A stretch of 64,000 nt of DNA from Pseudobacteriovorax antillogorgiicola (GTDB taxonomy: Bacteria; Bdellovibrionota_B; Oligoflexia; Oligoflexales; Oligoflexaceae), in the NCBI RefSeq assembly GCF_900177345.1, contig NZ_FWZT01000001.1, positions 421,355 to 485,354 of the forward strand, read 5' to 3'. Under the pieces are notes generated by a model. That model did no database searches. It saw nothing but the letters and a program-made list of their open reading frames with translations, and was not told where the DNA came from. A program made the position numbers and the translations under genes. Numbering within the stretch: position 1 is the first letter of the stretch; every line of letters starts with the position of its first letter. Of the stretch, positions 1-10,306 are shown one piece after another.

Positions 1-149
1 AAACCTAAATGCTCGATCGGCCCGTACCCGAGGATGATTGGGTATCGCCCCGAATTTTTCAATTGTTGAGCTAGGTAAAAACCATGACGGCCGATACCTG
101 AGTATCGACCCCCTAGTCCATAGCCATCCCATACAATGTTTTGAGTCAT
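1..149 (-). CDS. glycosyltransferase, N-terminal fragment cut by window edge
   Basis: An open frame of 49 codons without a stop runs from an ATG at 149 to the left edge. A G-rich ribosome binding site (GGGGGGAG) lies just upstream of this ATG. The translation begins MTQNIVWDGYGLGGRYSGIG and continues RHGFYLAQQL. The G-x-G-I-G-R-x-x-x-x-L-x-x-x-L pattern is typical of the N-terminal Rossmann-like domain of family 4/GT-B glycosyltransferases, where it lies near the acceptor site. It follows atpC at a distance of 57 bases on the same strand, so it may be read with the ATP synthase operon or from its own promoter. The substrate cannot be told from this fragment. Confidence 0.6.
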   Translation of the reverse strand, partial: MTQNIVWDGYGLGGRYSGIGRHGFYLAQQLKNSGRYPIILGYGPIEHLG

Positions 150-206
150 AGTAATGGCTCCCCCCTTGCACCTTAGAGCTACTTAGGAGGATACTGGCTT
201 ATGATT

Positions 207-623
207 TTAACTTGCAACAGACTTTGCGACTTTAATGCGGTACTCAGCTTCCTTCAAAGCCTTTGTAGACTTATCAATGTCACCTTGGTCCTTCTTACCT
301 TCCAGTGCGAGTAGCGCTTCCTTGCGGGCTTCCTCAGCAGCTTCCAGCTGAATTTCCTTCTGTGACTCGACAATATCAGCCAGCACCACAACGTCGTCAC
401 CTCTCACTTCTACAAATCCACCAGAAATAAAGAAGCTTTCTTTTTCCTTGGTCGTTGCGTTGGTGACGATCATTTCGCCGATACCGAGTTCAGCAACCAT
501 TGCTGAGTGATCAGGCAAAATAGTCATATAGCCCTGGGAACCGGGCAAAGTCACTGCTGTCGATTTCTCAGACGCAATAGACTTGCTCGGGGATACAATA
601 CTTAATCCAAATTCTGTGGCCAT
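207..623 (-). CDS. atpC: F1F0 ATP synthase epsilon subunit
   Basis: The protein has 138 residues, the usual length for the epsilon subunit of the F1 central stalk, which couples rotation to catalysis and inhibits ATP hydrolysis. The N-terminal part (about residues 5-85) is the beta-sandwich domain, with the characteristic GSQGYMTILPDHSAMVAEL segment and a following FFISGGFVEV strand. The C-terminal part (about 90-138) is the two-helix hairpin rich in Ala, Glu and Lys. It is the last gene of the leftward atpF'-F-H-A-G-D-C cluster, 10 bases after atpD, as in most bacteria. Confidence 0.97.
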   Translation of the reverse strand: MATEFGLSIVSPSKSIASEKSTAVTLPGSQGYMTILPDHSAMVAELGIGEMIVTNATTKEKESFFISGGFVEVRGDDVVVLADIVESQKEIQLEAAEEARKEALLALEGKKDQGDIDKSTKALKEAEYRIKVAKSVAS

Positions 624-633
624 AATTTCCTAC

Positions 634-2046
<1,413 letters not shown>

Positions 2047-2072
2047 TTACCTCTCACAAGGTTGTTTCGTCT

Positions 2073-2945
2073 TTAGTTGAGGGCTTCAGCGCCACTAATG
2101 ATCTCTGTTAGCTCAGTGGTAATCGCAGCCTGTCGTGCTCGGTTGTATTGCAGAGTTAACTTCTTAATTACTTCTTGAGCATTGCTCGTCGCTGAGTCCA
2201 TGGCCGTCATACGGGCTCCGTGCTCCGAGGCGCAACCGTTTAAGAAGGCGTTGTAGACACTGCCAAGGAGCTTCTTCTCGAGCAAACTATCGAGAAACTC
2301 ATGGAGCGAAGGTTCGACAATCAAATCGCCCTCTCCAGCTTCTTGATCTGCTGACTGAGTATCCATCACTAGTGGCAGTATTTTCTCTACAGTCGGAGCC
2401 TGATCCAGCGCGGAGTTAAACTTTGGAAAGAGCACGTAAACAGACTCGTAAGTAGAGTCTTTGAATCCATCGAGCCATCCCGCTGTCATTTCACGAGCCA
2501 ATTCAATCGTTGGCTTTTCGAGCACTTTTTCACGTGTTCCCACCGTACGGTTTCGCATCCGCTTGGTGAATGAAATGGCACGACGACCGCAGGCGAAGAG
2601 ATCGACATCAACCCCTTCACTCTCCTTAAGCTCTATAAATGTTTGCGCTTCCTTGAATAAGTTAGTATTCAGACCACCACAAAGACCACGATCGGTCGCC
2701 AGAAGAACCAAAAGCACCCTCTTTTCAGACTTCTGTTTTAGAAGCTCTGAATTCAGGTTTGCCCCTTCCGAAGCAATCAATCGAGAAACCATACCCTTGA
2801 AGGCTTCTGCATAGGGACGAGAGGCCTCGACAGCAGCATTCGCTCGCGCGAACTTTGCTGCTGATACAAGCTTCATGGCATTGGTAATCTTCTGAGTACT
2901 CTTAACACTACCAATTCGACGCTTAATATCTTTCAGGTTAGCCAT
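2073..2945 (-). CDS. atpG: F1F0 ATP synthase gamma subunit
   Basis: The protein (290 residues) forms the rotating central shaft of F1. The N-terminal helix with [20 protein letters not shown] and the C-terminal helix, with [12 protein letters not shown] and the Tyr-Asn-Arg-Ala-Arg-Gln-Ala motif, are the two conserved coiled-coil helices that enter the alpha3beta3 ring. The RGLCGGLN motif is near residue 85. Its start overlaps the end of atpA by 8 bases, indicating translational coupling. Confidence 0.97.
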   Translation of the reverse strand: MANLKDIKRRIGSVKSTQKITNAMKLVSAAKFARANAAVEASRPYAEAFKGMVSRLIASEGANLNSELLKQKSEKRVLLVLLATDRGLCGGLNTNLFKEAQTFIELKESEGVDVDLFACGRRAISFTKRMRNRTVGTREKVLEKPTIELAREMTAGWLDGFKDSTYESVYVLFPKFNSALDQAPTVEKILPLVMDTQSADQEAGEGDLIVEPSLHEFLDSLLEKKLLGSVYNAFLNGCASEHGARMTAMDSATSNAQEVIKKLTLQYNRARQAAITTELTEIISGAEALN

Positions 2946-4452
2946 TGGCCTTGAATCCTTCGTCGTAAGACTTAATCGCTTGTTTTAGTTCTTCTTCAAC
3001 AGCATCGAGCTTAGCGCGACCTTCGATCTTTTTGAGCATCTCGCCATGATTAGCTCTCACGTGACTGATGAAGCCAGCTTCCCATTCCTTCACCTGGCCT
3101 ACTTCGTAGTTGTCTAGGAAGCCTTTTGTACCAGCATAGATAACGGCAACCTGTAAACCTACTTCCTGTGGCGAGTACTGGTATTGCTTCAGGAGCTCTG
3201 TGAGCAGCGCACCGCGCTTCAACGTCCTTTGCGTCGCAGCATCCAAGTCCGACCCGAACTGAGAGAATGCCGCAAGTTCGCGATACTGAGCTAATTCAAG
3301 GCGAAGAGTACCAGCAACCTTCTTCATCGCGGGAACCTGTGCTGAACCACCAACCCTGGACACTGAAAGTCCAGCGTTTACAGCTGGGCGAATACCACTG
3401 TGGAAAAGGTCTGACTCAAGGAAAATCTGGCCGTCGGTAATAGAAATAACGTTGGTCGGGATATAAGCCGAGATATCGCCAGCTTGAGTTTCAATGATTG
3501 GGAATGCCGTGATTGATCCCGATCCTAACTCATCGTTGAGCTTACAAGCACGCTCTAAGAGACGACTGTGGAGATAGAATACATCACCTGGGTATGCTTC
3601 ACGACCAGGTGGTCGACGAAGGAGAAGCGAGAGTTCACGGTAAGCAGCCGCCTGCTTAGACAAATCGTCGTAAAAAATGACAACGTGCTTGCCACTATCA
3701 CGGAAGAACTCTGCCATACGGCAACCAGAGTATGGTGCTAAGAACTGCATTGGAGCAGGGTCAAGAGCGGTCGCAGCAACCACGATCGTGTAATCCATGG
3801 CGCCTTCACGCTTTAGTTTGTCTACAACCTGTGCAACAGTCGAAGCCTTTTGACCAATAGCAACATAAACGCAGACAACATCCTTACCTTTTTGATTGAG
3901 GATAGTATCGACTGCGATTGCTGTTTTACCTGTTTGCCGGTCACCAATAATAAGCTCTCGCTGACCGCGCCCAATTGGAACCATTGAGTCGATCGCCTTT
4001 AGACCAGTCTGAAGTGGCTCGTGGACTGACTTTCTAGCAATAATACCAGGTGCCTTCACTTCGACTTTTCCAAGTTCGGCATTTTCGATAGGTCCTTGCC
4101 CATCTAGAGGATTACCAAGAGCGTCAACGATACGGCCAACGAGACCCTGACCGACTGGTACAGAGTTAATTTCCTTCGTTCGCTTTACAGTTTCACCTTC
4201 TTTAATGCCCTTGGTTGAACCGAGAACCGCAACACCGACATTATCTTCTTCGAGGTTGAGAACAACCCCTTTGATGCCGCTGGAGAACTCTACTAGTTCA
4301 CCAGCCATTGCCTTTTCCAAACCATAGATACGTGCAATGCCGTCACCTACGGTAAGTACGGTTCCAGTTTCTTCAAGCTCGACCTTGTGGTCGAAGTTCT
4401 TGATTTTTTCACTGATTATCTTACTGACTTCTTCTACACGGATTTTTTCCAT
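2938..4452 (-). CDS. atpA: F1F0 ATP synthase alpha subunit
   Basis: This is the non-catalytic nucleotide-binding subunit of F1. I place the start at the ATG at 4452, giving 504 residues beginning [17 protein letters not shown]. An AAGG ribosome binding site precedes it, and an in-frame upstream ATG at 4482 would overlap atpH and add ten unconserved residues. The P-loop GDRQTGKT lies at about 170-177. The conserved VSRVGGSAQ segment near 365 includes the family's arginine that reaches the catalytic site. Length is normal (about 500-515). Confidence 0.97.
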   Translation of the reverse strand: MEKIRVEEVSKIISEKIKNFDHKVELEETGTVLTVGDGIARIYGLEKAMAGELVEFSSGIKGVVLNLEEDNVGVAVLGSTKGIKEGETVKRTKEINSVPVGQGLVGRIVDALGNPLDGQGPIENAELGKVEVKAPGIIARKSVHEPLQTGLKAIDSMVPIGRGQRELIIGDRQTGKTAIAVDTILNQKGKDVVCVYVAIGQKASTVAQVVDKLKREGAMDYTIVVAATALDPAPMQFLAPYSGCRMAEFFRDSGKHVVIFYDDLSKQAAAYRELSLLLRRPPGREAYPGDVFYLHSRLLERACKLNDELGSGSITAFPIIETQAGDISAYIPTNVISITDGQIFLESDLFHSGIRPAVNAGLSVSRVGGSAQVPAMKKVAGTLRLELAQYRELAAFSQFGSDLDAATQRTLKRGALLTELLKQYQYSPQEVGLQVAVIYAGTKGFLDNYEVGQVKEWEAGFISHVRANHGEMLKKIEGRAKLDAVEEELKQAIKSYDEGFKANG

Positions 4453-4468
4453 GGTAAACCCTTGCTCC

Positions 4469-5008
4469 TTACCTGACGGCACTTTGTGTCATTGCATCTA
4501 GTTTGGTTTTGAGACTCATATCTAAGACACTATTCTCGATGCGGACCACAAACCCACCTAGAATAGACTTATCGACTTTATTGAATAGTTGAACCTTAGT
4601 CTTCGTTAGATCTTCGAGCGAGGTTTTCACTGAAGAAAGACTCTCGTCATCTAGTTCGAAAACTGTCAAGACTTCTGCTTCCACAATTCCCTCTTGCTTG
4701 AGAATCATCTTGTGGAGAGACTTCGAGATTTCTGGAATAACCCCAACACGATTTGCCTCGGCAATGGAGTCAAGGAAGAGACTCAAAAGGCGATCAGCTT
4801 CGATCTGCTCAGCTACGTCTTTTAGCACCTTGCGTTTCAATTCAGAATTCACTACAGGGCTAGCCAGAACTTTACGAATATCTTCATGCTCGAAAATCTC
4901 GGAAATAGCTCCAAAAGCCTCCCGATAGATCTTAGCTTTAGCAAGATCACCTTCGCAGAGATCAAATAGAGCTTTAGCGTAGCGCTTGGCGACTCGTTCT
5001 GCACTCAT
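4469..5008 (-). CDS. atpH: F1F0 ATP synthase delta subunit
   Basis: The protein has 179 residues, matching the delta/OSCP subunit that attaches the peripheral stalk to the top of F1. The N-terminal helical domain begins [12 protein letters not shown], the family signature, and the C-terminal part has the [21 protein letters not shown] stretch typical of OSCP. The gene is two bases from atpF and about 16 bases from the chosen atpA start, so all are one operon. Confidence 0.96.
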   Translation of the reverse strand: MSAERVAKRYAKALFDLCEGDLAKAKIYREAFGAISEIFEHEDIRKVLASPVVNSELKRKVLKDVAEQIEADRLLSLFLDSIAEANRVGVIPEISKSLHKMILKQEGIVEAEVLTVFELDDESLSSVKTSLEDLTKTKVQLFNKVDKSILGGFVVRIENSVLDMSLKTKLDAMTQSAVR

Positions 5009-5010
5009 AT

Positions 5011-5511
5011 TTAAGCTTCCCCTTTCGCCTGGCTAATGTTTTTTAGCTGCTCGCTAAACATGCTTTTTTGACGATCCAATGTCATCTCAGCCTTGATCCG
5101 AGAAACAACTTTTTCTTTAACACCGCTCAGAATCTCATCACGGAGAGTAGCTTTAGCCTTCGCAACTTCGGCGTCGGCGATACGGCGCGCTTCGTTGGTC
5201 AGGTGAGCCGCGAGTGTCTCAGCGTCAGAGATAATCTTCTTAGCTTCCAACTCAGCTTGGCTCTTGGCCCTCGCCTTGATTTCAGCAACTTCATCATTTA
5301 GCTTCGCAAGCTTCTCTGACAAGTCTCGATGCTTAGCTTCCGCCTCTTCTTTAGCCCGATTAGCCTCTTTTAATTGAGAGACATACTCGTCTTTTCGTCC
5401 AGACAGTGCGCCCATCAGGGGACCTTTGAACACCTTCACAGCTAGAAAAAGGAAAATAGCTAAGTTGGCATAAGGTATTACAGCACCCATGACCCAATTA
5501 AAGTTTTCCAC
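5011..5511 (-). CDS. atpF: F1F0 ATP synthase b subunit (peripheral stalk)
   Basis: The protein (166 residues, GTG start) has a single N-terminal membrane segment at about residues 8-30. A long Lys/Glu/Ala-rich coiled coil follows to the end, the architecture of the b subunit that holds F1 against the a subunit. It is followed after two bases by atpH. A second b-type gene lies immediately upstream, so the stalk is probably a b/b' heterodimer as in many phototrophs and some other proteobacteria. Confidence 0.93.
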   Translation of the reverse strand: MENFNWVMGAVIPYANLAIFLFLAVKVFKGPLMGALSGRKDEYVSQLKEANRAKEEAEAKHRDLSEKLAKLNDEVAEIKARAKSQAELEAKKIISDAETLAAHLTNEARRIADAEVAKAKATLRDEILSGVKEKVVSRIKAEMTLDRQKSMFSEQLKNISQAKGEA

Positions 5512-5521
5512 AGTCCCTCAC

Positions 5522-5956
5522 TTATGCATTTATTACTTGATTAACGATGGTCGCAGTCAAATCATCTACGAGATTTGGAATTTTGCGTCGCTCCTCCGCT
5601 AAAGATTCGGTGATCTGGCTACGGACCGACTCAATGGTAGCCTTAGCTTCTTGCTCAGCAGACGAGATTAGCTGACCCTTTTTAACGGAAGCCTGAGCCG
5701 TAAGCTCGGACCGAATGCTGGTAGCTTCGTCTGACGCTGCTTGCAATGTCTCTTTAATTTGCTTAAGAGTCGTTTCGTTCTTTTGCAGCAAAGACTCCGC
5801 CTCAGACTTATTGCCGACTGTCAGATTCTGACGCTTGTCATAAACTTTCAGATAGGGCTCAAGCAGAAGCTTTTTTATGACAAAAAAGTTTGCGATGAAT
5901 ATGCCCGCTTGCACGGTCATAACTGTTGGATTAGGAACCAAATTTAGTGAGGACAT
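5522..5956 (-). CDS. atpF': F1F0 ATP synthase b'-type subunit
   Basis: The protein (144 residues) has one hydrophobic segment at about 10-32 (TVMTVQAGIFIANFFVIKKLLL) followed by a charged coiled coil rich in Glu, Gln and Ala. This is the second peripheral-stalk subunit, paralogous to the next gene. Which of the two is b and which b' cannot be decided by eye. It is the first gene of the leftward F1/stator cluster, about 150 bases after parB. Confidence 0.88.
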   Translation of the reverse strand: MSSLNLVPNPTVMTVQAGIFIANFFVIKKLLLEPYLKVYDKRQNLTVGNKSEAESLLQKNETTLKQIKETLQAASDEATSIRSELTAQASVKKGQLISSAEQEAKATIESVRSQITESLAEERRKIPNLVDDLTATIVNQVINA

Positions 5957-5988
5957 GTAATGAAAACCCCATTTGCTATGAGATCAGA

Positions 5989-6006
5989 AAAGCCTTTCGT
6001 AAGGCG
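5989..6006 (-). terminator. weak hairpin with T-run between parB and atpF'
   Basis: On the minus strand a short stem (GCCTT / AAGGC, loop ACGA) is followed directly by TTTTC. It sits between the parB stop (6105) and the atpF' start (5956). It may partly terminate parAB transcripts or attenuate read-through into the ATP synthase genes. The stem is only five base pairs, so this is tentative. Confidence 0.33.
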
Positions 6007-6104
6007 TACCTAAGTATCTTATTATGATCATCTTCTCAACATCTGATTTATGCATTCAGAATTAGAGCTGATATTAAAGGAACTTACAAATCAACATCTT
6101 TTTA

Positions 6105-7022
6105 CTAGGAATCAAACTGCGGCCCGCCAATAGAACGCAAGAGTCTTTCTAGTTCGGCAGCAGAAAAATAGGATATTTCAATACGCCCTCTTGAACCATT
6201 ACCAGCAACTCTTACTTTGGTACGGAGAAAGCTTCTCAAGCTTTCGGCCAGGTATTCCAAGTTTGGATCATCGGCCTCAGGGTCCGCAATAGGTTCTTCA
6301 CCTTGTTTTTTAAACTTTTTAACCAATTGCTCAGTCTGACGCACACTAAGCTTCTTTTTAACTATGATGTCTCTAGCTCTAAGGATGAGCTTTTTTTCAC
6401 TCAGGCCAAGCATTGCTCGGCCATGCCCCATGCTGAGTGTCCCTTCCATCAGGTCGTCTTGAACTTCCCGCGGAAGAGCAAGAATACGCAGCAGGTTTGT
6501 TACAGTCACACGATCCTTGCCGACTTTCTTAGCACATTCCTCTTGAGTTAAGCCAAAGTCTTTGATGAGAGTCGCATAAGCTTCAGCTTCCTCAATCACG
6601 TTTAGATTGGACCTTTGAACATTTTCGATAATTGCAATGCGTAGCATTTCATCGGGGCTAACGCTCTTCACAAGAACTGGAACCTGGCTAAATCCAGCTA
6701 ATTTGGAGGCTCTCCAACGGCGCTCCCCTGCTATTAGGGTATATCCACCATCAGTTTTTGAGACGATAAGTGGTTGTACGACGCCATCTTCCTTTAGACT
6801 TCTTGAAAGCTCTTCAAGCTCGACCTGATTGAAGACCTTCCGAGGCTGCCTTGGGTTCGGACGAATTGAGTCAACCGGAACTTCAATGAGGTTCGCAGCC
6901 TCTCGCTCCTGCTTGTTATTGTTGGAGCTAAGGTCTAATTCTACGTTATCTTCAAATCCCAGCAGGGAATTCAAGCCCTTCCCTAACCCACCTTTTTTTG
7001 GTGTTTTTGCCTTATTAGCCAT
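6105..7022 (-). CDS. parB: chromosome partitioning protein ParB (Noc/Spo0J family)
   Basis: ParB binds the parS palindromes, slides along DNA as a CTP-dependent clamp and is moved by ParA. The protein has 305 residues. After a basic tail the ParB/Spo0J N-terminal domain carries GERRWRA at 99-105 and ENVQRSNLN at about 133-141. A helix-turn-helix region follows (LTQEECAKKVGKDRVTVTNLLR, about 164-185), then a C-terminal dimerisation domain. Its start overlaps the parA stop by 8 bases (ATGGCTAA), so both are translated as a unit. Five parS sites lie just upstream of parA. Confidence 0.97.
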   Translation of the reverse strand: MANKAKTPKKGGLGKGLNSLLGFEDNVELDLSSNNNKQEREAANLIEVPVDSIRPNPRQPRKVFNQVELEELSRSLKEDGVVQPLIVSKTDGGYTLIAGERRWRASKLAGFSQVPVLVKSVSPDEMLRIAIIENVQRSNLNVIEEAEAYATLIKDFGLTQEECAKKVGKDRVTVTNLLRILALPREVQDDLMEGTLSMGHGRAMLGLSEKKLILRARDIIVKKKLSVRQTEQLVKKFKKQGEEPIADPEADDPNLEYLAESLRSFLRTKVRVAGNGSRGRIEISYFSAAELERLLRSIGGPQFDS

Positions 7023-7860
7023 CTAAGCTAGCTCCTTCATCTTCGATTCTTACAGATCTCATGACCTGCTTTCTACTAATTGAAACATCCTTTCCATTTG
7101 GGTAGCGACTTAGTATCTCATCGGCAACCCGGATATATGCTACGCTACCAAGCGAGGAATAGTCATAAAGTATGGCTGGTTTCCCATAAGACGGTGCTTC
7201 AGATAATTTCACATTCCGTGGAATGACTTGTTTGAATACTTCCCCTTCGAAATGCTTCCGGATTTCTTTTTCCACCTGCTGGGAAAGATTATTGCGACGA
7301 TCGTACATCGTTAAGAGGATTCCCTCTCGCTCCAACCTCGGGTTCAGGCGTTTCTTGATGAGGCTTGTGGTCTTTAAGAGCTGAGAAAGGCCTTCGAGTG
7401 CATAGTATTCAGACTGAAGAGGTATTAGAACCGAGTCAGCAGCAGTTAATGCATTAACGGTCACAAGTCCGAGAGTTGGAGGAGTATCAATGATAATAAA
7501 ATCATACTCGGCTAAAGCTGGTTCAATAGCATCTTTTAGGCGGGACTCCCGCCCGATAGTAGATACCAATTCAATCTCAGCCCCACTCAAATCTTGGCTA
7601 GAAGGGGCGACGTCTAGGAACGTCAACTCTGTTCCCTGAACAACATCGAGCAGAGGCAAATCGTCTACTAGCACATGATACATACTTTTTAACTCAGAGT
7701 TCTGATAAATCCCGAGCCCGCTCCCCGCATTTGCTTGAGGGTCCATATCAATTAAGAGAACTCTTCTTTCACTCGCAGCGATACAACTTGCGATGTTGAT
7801 AGCAGTGGTAGTCTTGCCAACTCCACCCTTCTGGTTAGAAATCGCAATCACTCGTGCCAT
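7015..7860 (-). CDS. parA: chromosome partitioning ATPase ParA (Soj)
   Basis: This is a Walker-type ParA ATPase that drives segregation of ParB-parS complexes. The start is the ATG at 7860, giving 281 residues (MARVIAISNQKGGVGKTTTA). A strong AAGGAGAG ribosome binding site is 7 bases upstream. The frame stays open to 7968, but that extension is the leader, and its residues YVSRET are simply the translation of a parS palindrome. The deviant P-loop KGGVGKT is at 11-17, and IIDTPPTLG is the second ATPase motif. It overlaps parB by 8 bases. Confidence 0.97.
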   Translation of the reverse strand: MARVIAISNQKGGVGKTTTAINIASCIAASERRVLLIDMDPQANAGSGLGIYQNSELKSMYHVLVDDLPLLDVVQGTELTFLDVAPSSQDLSGAEIELVSTIGRESRLKDAIEPALAEYDFIIIDTPPTLGLVTVNALTAADSVLIPLQSEYYALEGLSQLLKTTSLIKKRLNPRLEREGILLTMYDRRNNLSQQVEKEIRKHFEGEVFKQVIPRNVKLSEAPSYGKPAILYDYSSLGSVAYIRVADEILSRYPNGKDVSISRKQVMRSVRIEDEGASLDG

Positions 7861-7941
7861 GAAAGCTCTCCTTGAGTTTGGTGATCGAATTGTTTGGAAA
7901 TCGCAGACACCGAACCAACTTATTATCACAAGTTGATCCAA

Positions 7942-7957
7942 TGTTTCACGTGAAACA
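7942..7957. promoter_or_regulatory. parS: parS site 1
   Basis: This is the perfect 16-bp palindrome TGTTTCACGTGAAACA, identical to the widespread bacterial parS consensus. It lies about 80 bases upstream of the parA start, inside the parAB leader or promoter region, so ParB binding here could also autoregulate parAB. Confidence 0.95.
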
Positions 7958-7969
7958 TATTCTTTCAAC

Positions 7970-7983
7970 GTTCCACGTGGAAC
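7970..7983. promoter_or_regulatory. parS: parS site 2
   Basis: The 14-bp palindrome GTTCCACGTGGAAC is a parS core with the C/G variant at the inner positions. It lies 12 bases from site 1. Confidence 0.88.
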
Positions 7984-8036
7984 ATTCTCAGAACATTATG
8001 TAGGCCATTTTTACCTATCAAACAAAACCTCATATA

Positions 8037-8052
8037 TGTTTCACGTGGAACT
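8037..8052. promoter_or_regulatory. parS: parS site 3 (hybrid)
   Basis: TGTTTCACGTGGAACT combines one half-site of the TTTCAC type with one of the TTCCAC type, both accepted variants of parS. Confidence 0.85.
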
Positions 8053-8294
8053 AGTCTTCAATTAAGCCTTCGCCCCCAATCCAAGATCAATCCAGCTATA
8101 TCATCGAATAGTGGTGAAAATCGAAAATAATATGTTTTCGATACAAAAACCTTGCATTTCTGCAGAATGTAAGCTTTTGAGACAAATTTTTGCACTCTCT
8201 ACTGTTAGAGAATTAATTAAATAGAATTTCTTATCTAATGTATGGAATCTGTTCAAAGAGAAGCTAAATCTAGCCCAAACAGATTGATTAAGTA

Positions 8295-8310
8295 TGTTTC
8301 ACGTGAAACA
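8295..8310. promoter_or_regulatory. parS: parS site 4, in a 24-bp perfect palindrome
   Basis: TGTTTCACGTGAAACA is again the perfect consensus. Here the symmetry extends outward to 8291-8314 (AGTA on the left, TACT on the right), giving a 24-bp perfect dyad. Confidence 0.95.
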
Positions 8311-8740
8311 TACTGATTGGATAAAATTTTGAGAGATCATTTAGAATACAAGACTTGGATTAGTCTTTAGTATTAGATAGAGATGTATGGAAGAGCTTTA
8401 GAATAAGTATTACTAGTTAGAAGTTGCTGATCAAAATTTGATACTTTTATAAGAAAATTTCTATGTCTTTAAGACAAGTATGTATGATGCTATTCAACTG
8501 AGTCGGAAGTATTAATGGTTCAAGCACAAGCACTTGATACATGTAGACAAATACAACTTGCTGTCGTGCAGTATGACAGCATTTCCAAATTGACTTTTTC
8601 TTGATCTCCTAACCTTGGTTTATTCAGCAATGATGCCAACCTCGCATATTCCCGAATGCCAAAATTTTCCAGTAAAGAAGACTCAATAGATTTGATGCTA
8701 GGAAATATATCTGTCTATACCACCAAGTAGCTTTGCCTTA

Positions 8741-8756
8741 TGTTTCACGTGGAACT
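8741..8756. promoter_or_regulatory. parS: parS site 5 (hybrid)
   Basis: TGTTTCACGTGGAACT is identical to site 3. It is the outermost site, about 800 bases from site 1. Confidence 0.85.
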
Positions 8757-8829
8757 AGGTATGCTCACTCAATCTTTGAGAAGTATGTTAATCAGAACGA
8801 TGAATGGAGATCAGAGTTGGAAAGAAAAG

Positions 8830-8864
8830 AGAAAAGGCTCGACCATTGGTATAGAGCCTTTTCT
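8830..8864 (-). terminator. intrinsic terminator downstream of atpE
   Basis: An 11-bp perfect stem (AGAAAAGGCTC / GAGCCTTTTCT) with a 13-base loop is followed on the minus strand by a pyrimidine-rich CTTTTCTTTCC tail. It lies about 200 bases past the atpE stop and is the best candidate for the end of the leftward atpZ-I-B-E transcript. Confidence 0.5.
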
Positions 8865-9030
8865 ATAAGCGCCATATATACATAGCAAGTAGCTACAAAT
8901 GTTTGTCCCATCAGATTGAATAGAAGAAAACTTTCGTGCCTCTACACGGAAAATTTAGCATTGGATTGTGAATTTCAGAGAATAAGATCGGGGAGTTTAT
9001 ATTGAAGGAGTTCGAGTAGAAGAGAGGTTT

Positions 9031-9052
9031 ATGGCGTATAAAAATACGCCAT
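9031..9052 (-). other. perfect hairpin directly after atpE
   Basis: ATGGCGTAT and ATACGCCAT form a perfect 9-bp stem with an AAAA loop, ending five bases before the atpE stop codon. No clear T-run follows on the minus strand, so it may stabilise the 3' end or set c-subunit mRNA level rather than terminate. Confidence 0.5.
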
Positions 9053-9057
9053 AGTCA

Positions 9058-9363
9058 TTACTTGCTGTACCACAAGAATGCAATGATGAAGCCCATGATA
9101 GCCTGGAACTCGATCAAAGCGAGAGCGATGATCATAGGTGTAAAAACCTTGTCCGCAGACGTTGGGTTTCTTGCGATACCAGAAAGAGCAGCATCAGCAG
9201 CACGACCCTGAGAATAGGTACCACCTAGAGCAGCCAATCCGATTGCCAAACTGGAACCAATTGCCATCCAGCCAGTCGCGTCTCCACCTTCCGCTGCAAA
9301 AGCGAAAGAACTGATTAAAAGACCACCTAGAACGGTCAAAACATTTCCAAGATTACGCTTCAT
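9058..9363 (-). CDS. atpE: F1F0 ATP synthase c subunit with N-terminal signal-like extension
   Basis: This is the proteolipid that forms the rotor ring. The protein is 101 residues, longer than the usual 70-90. The first 24 residues (MKRNLGNVLTVLGGLLISSF then AFAA) look like a cleavable signal peptide. Two membrane helices follow, with the polar loop ARNPTS near 64-69. The ion-carrying carboxylate is Glu85 in LIEFQAIMGF. The residue after it is Phe, not the Ser seen in sodium-binding rings, so proton coupling is more likely (inference). It lies 35 bases after atpB. Confidence 0.95.
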   Translation of the reverse strand: MKRNLGNVLTVLGGLLISSFAFAAEGGDATGWMAIGSSLAIGLAALGGTYSQGRAADAALSGIARNPTSADKVFTPMIIALALIEFQAIMGFIIAFLWYSK

Positions 9364-9398
9364 GAATCCTTACCCCGCAAAAAGTAAAAAAGATAAAA

Positions 9399-10205
9399 TT
9401 AATGGTCATGAGAAACTGCAAGAGAGATATAAATACCACTGAGAAGGGTAAACACAAAACTCTGCAAGCAAGCTACCATCAAACCAAAGAAAAGAAGAAA
9501 CGAAGGCAAAACTAAATAAGTCAAGCCTGTGAATACTGAAAGTACTAAGTGATCACCAAATATATTTCCGTAAAGCCTTAAGGCTAGTGATACTGGCCTC
9601 ACAAAAGACCCGATCATTTCTATTGAAAATATGAATGGTGCCATGATCGCCATAGGCCCAGCGAATGTTTTCAAATATCCAAAAACACCGTGTTCTTTGA
9701 CACCTGCGATATTGAAAACGATGAAGATAAAAAGCCCAAGAGCTAAATTTGTGCTAATACTTTCAGTGGCTGGTGTGAAACCAGGAACCAAACCAGACAC
9801 ATTGCTGATCAGAATAAACAAAAAGAGTCCAAATAACACCGAAAGGTAGGGACGAACCTCGGTTTCGCCGATGATTCCTTTGCCGAGATTATGAACGAAA
9901 TCCATAATCATCTCCATGATGCTTCGCACACTAAATCCCGCATCAGGCGTCACATCGTCTCCTGCTGCAGCAACTTTAGCGCGATACTTCAGTCCTATCA
10001 ACAGAGTGATAATAAGTGTGAATGCCGCACCTAGAACCGGCTTCCACTCTTCGATGACATGTTCATCAGAGATACCAAAAGTGTTAAGCAACATTTGGTA
10101 GTAGCTAATAAATTGAACACCACCACCGGCTGCGTAGGCATTAATTGAGCTGAAAAGGCCGGCAATTGCGCCTAGCTTTGCTTTTGTCGAACGCGGAAAA
10201 TTCAT
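9399..10205 (-). CDS. atpB: F1F0 ATP synthase a subunit
   Basis: This is the membrane stator protein that forms the proton half-channels with the c ring. It has 268 residues. The essential arginine is Arg210 in SLALRLYGNIFGDH, and the preceding helix carries NIAGVKEHGVFGY. Several hydrophobic helices are evident. The N-terminus (about residues 8-26, LGAIAGLFSSINAYA) resembles a signal sequence. A possible promoter lies about 60-80 bases upstream of the start on this strand (TTGTCT and a CATATA-like box). Confidence 0.96.
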   Translation of the reverse strand: MNFPRSTKAKLGAIAGLFSSINAYAAGGGVQFISYYQMLLNTFGISDEHVIEEWKPVLGAAFTLIITLLIGLKYRAKVAAAGDDVTPDAGFSVRSIMEMIMDFVHNLGKGIIGETEVRPYLSVLFGLFLFILISNVSGLVPGFTPATESISTNLALGLFIFIVFNIAGVKEHGVFGYLKTFAGPMAIMAPFIFSIEMIGSFVRPVSLALRLYGNIFGDHLVLSVFTGLTYLVLPSFLLFFGLMVACLQSFVFTLLSGIYISLAVSHDH

Positions 10206-10306
10206 TGGGAGAGCTTCCTTTTACTTGAACCTCTAAAAAACAAAAATGGAAGTCCTTACTATATGATTTTCAGAACAATTAATAGACAATTTTTTTGACA
10301 AAAAAG

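Larger units (their letters stand above)
7969..9057. other. gene-free centromere-like region between parA and atpE
   Basis: About 1.1 kb, visibly A+T-rich, without an open frame having both reasonable length and a ribosome binding site. It holds parS sites 2-5, a terminator-like hairpin near 8830-8864 and a perfect hairpin right after atpE. Apart from these I see nothing coding. Its likely role is the ParB loading region next to oriC. Confidence 0.8.

Noticed and set aside
7861..7968. Longer parA frame starting at 7968
   Set aside because: The extension covers a parS palindrome, has no conserved residues, and the ATG at 7860 has an excellent ribosome binding site.
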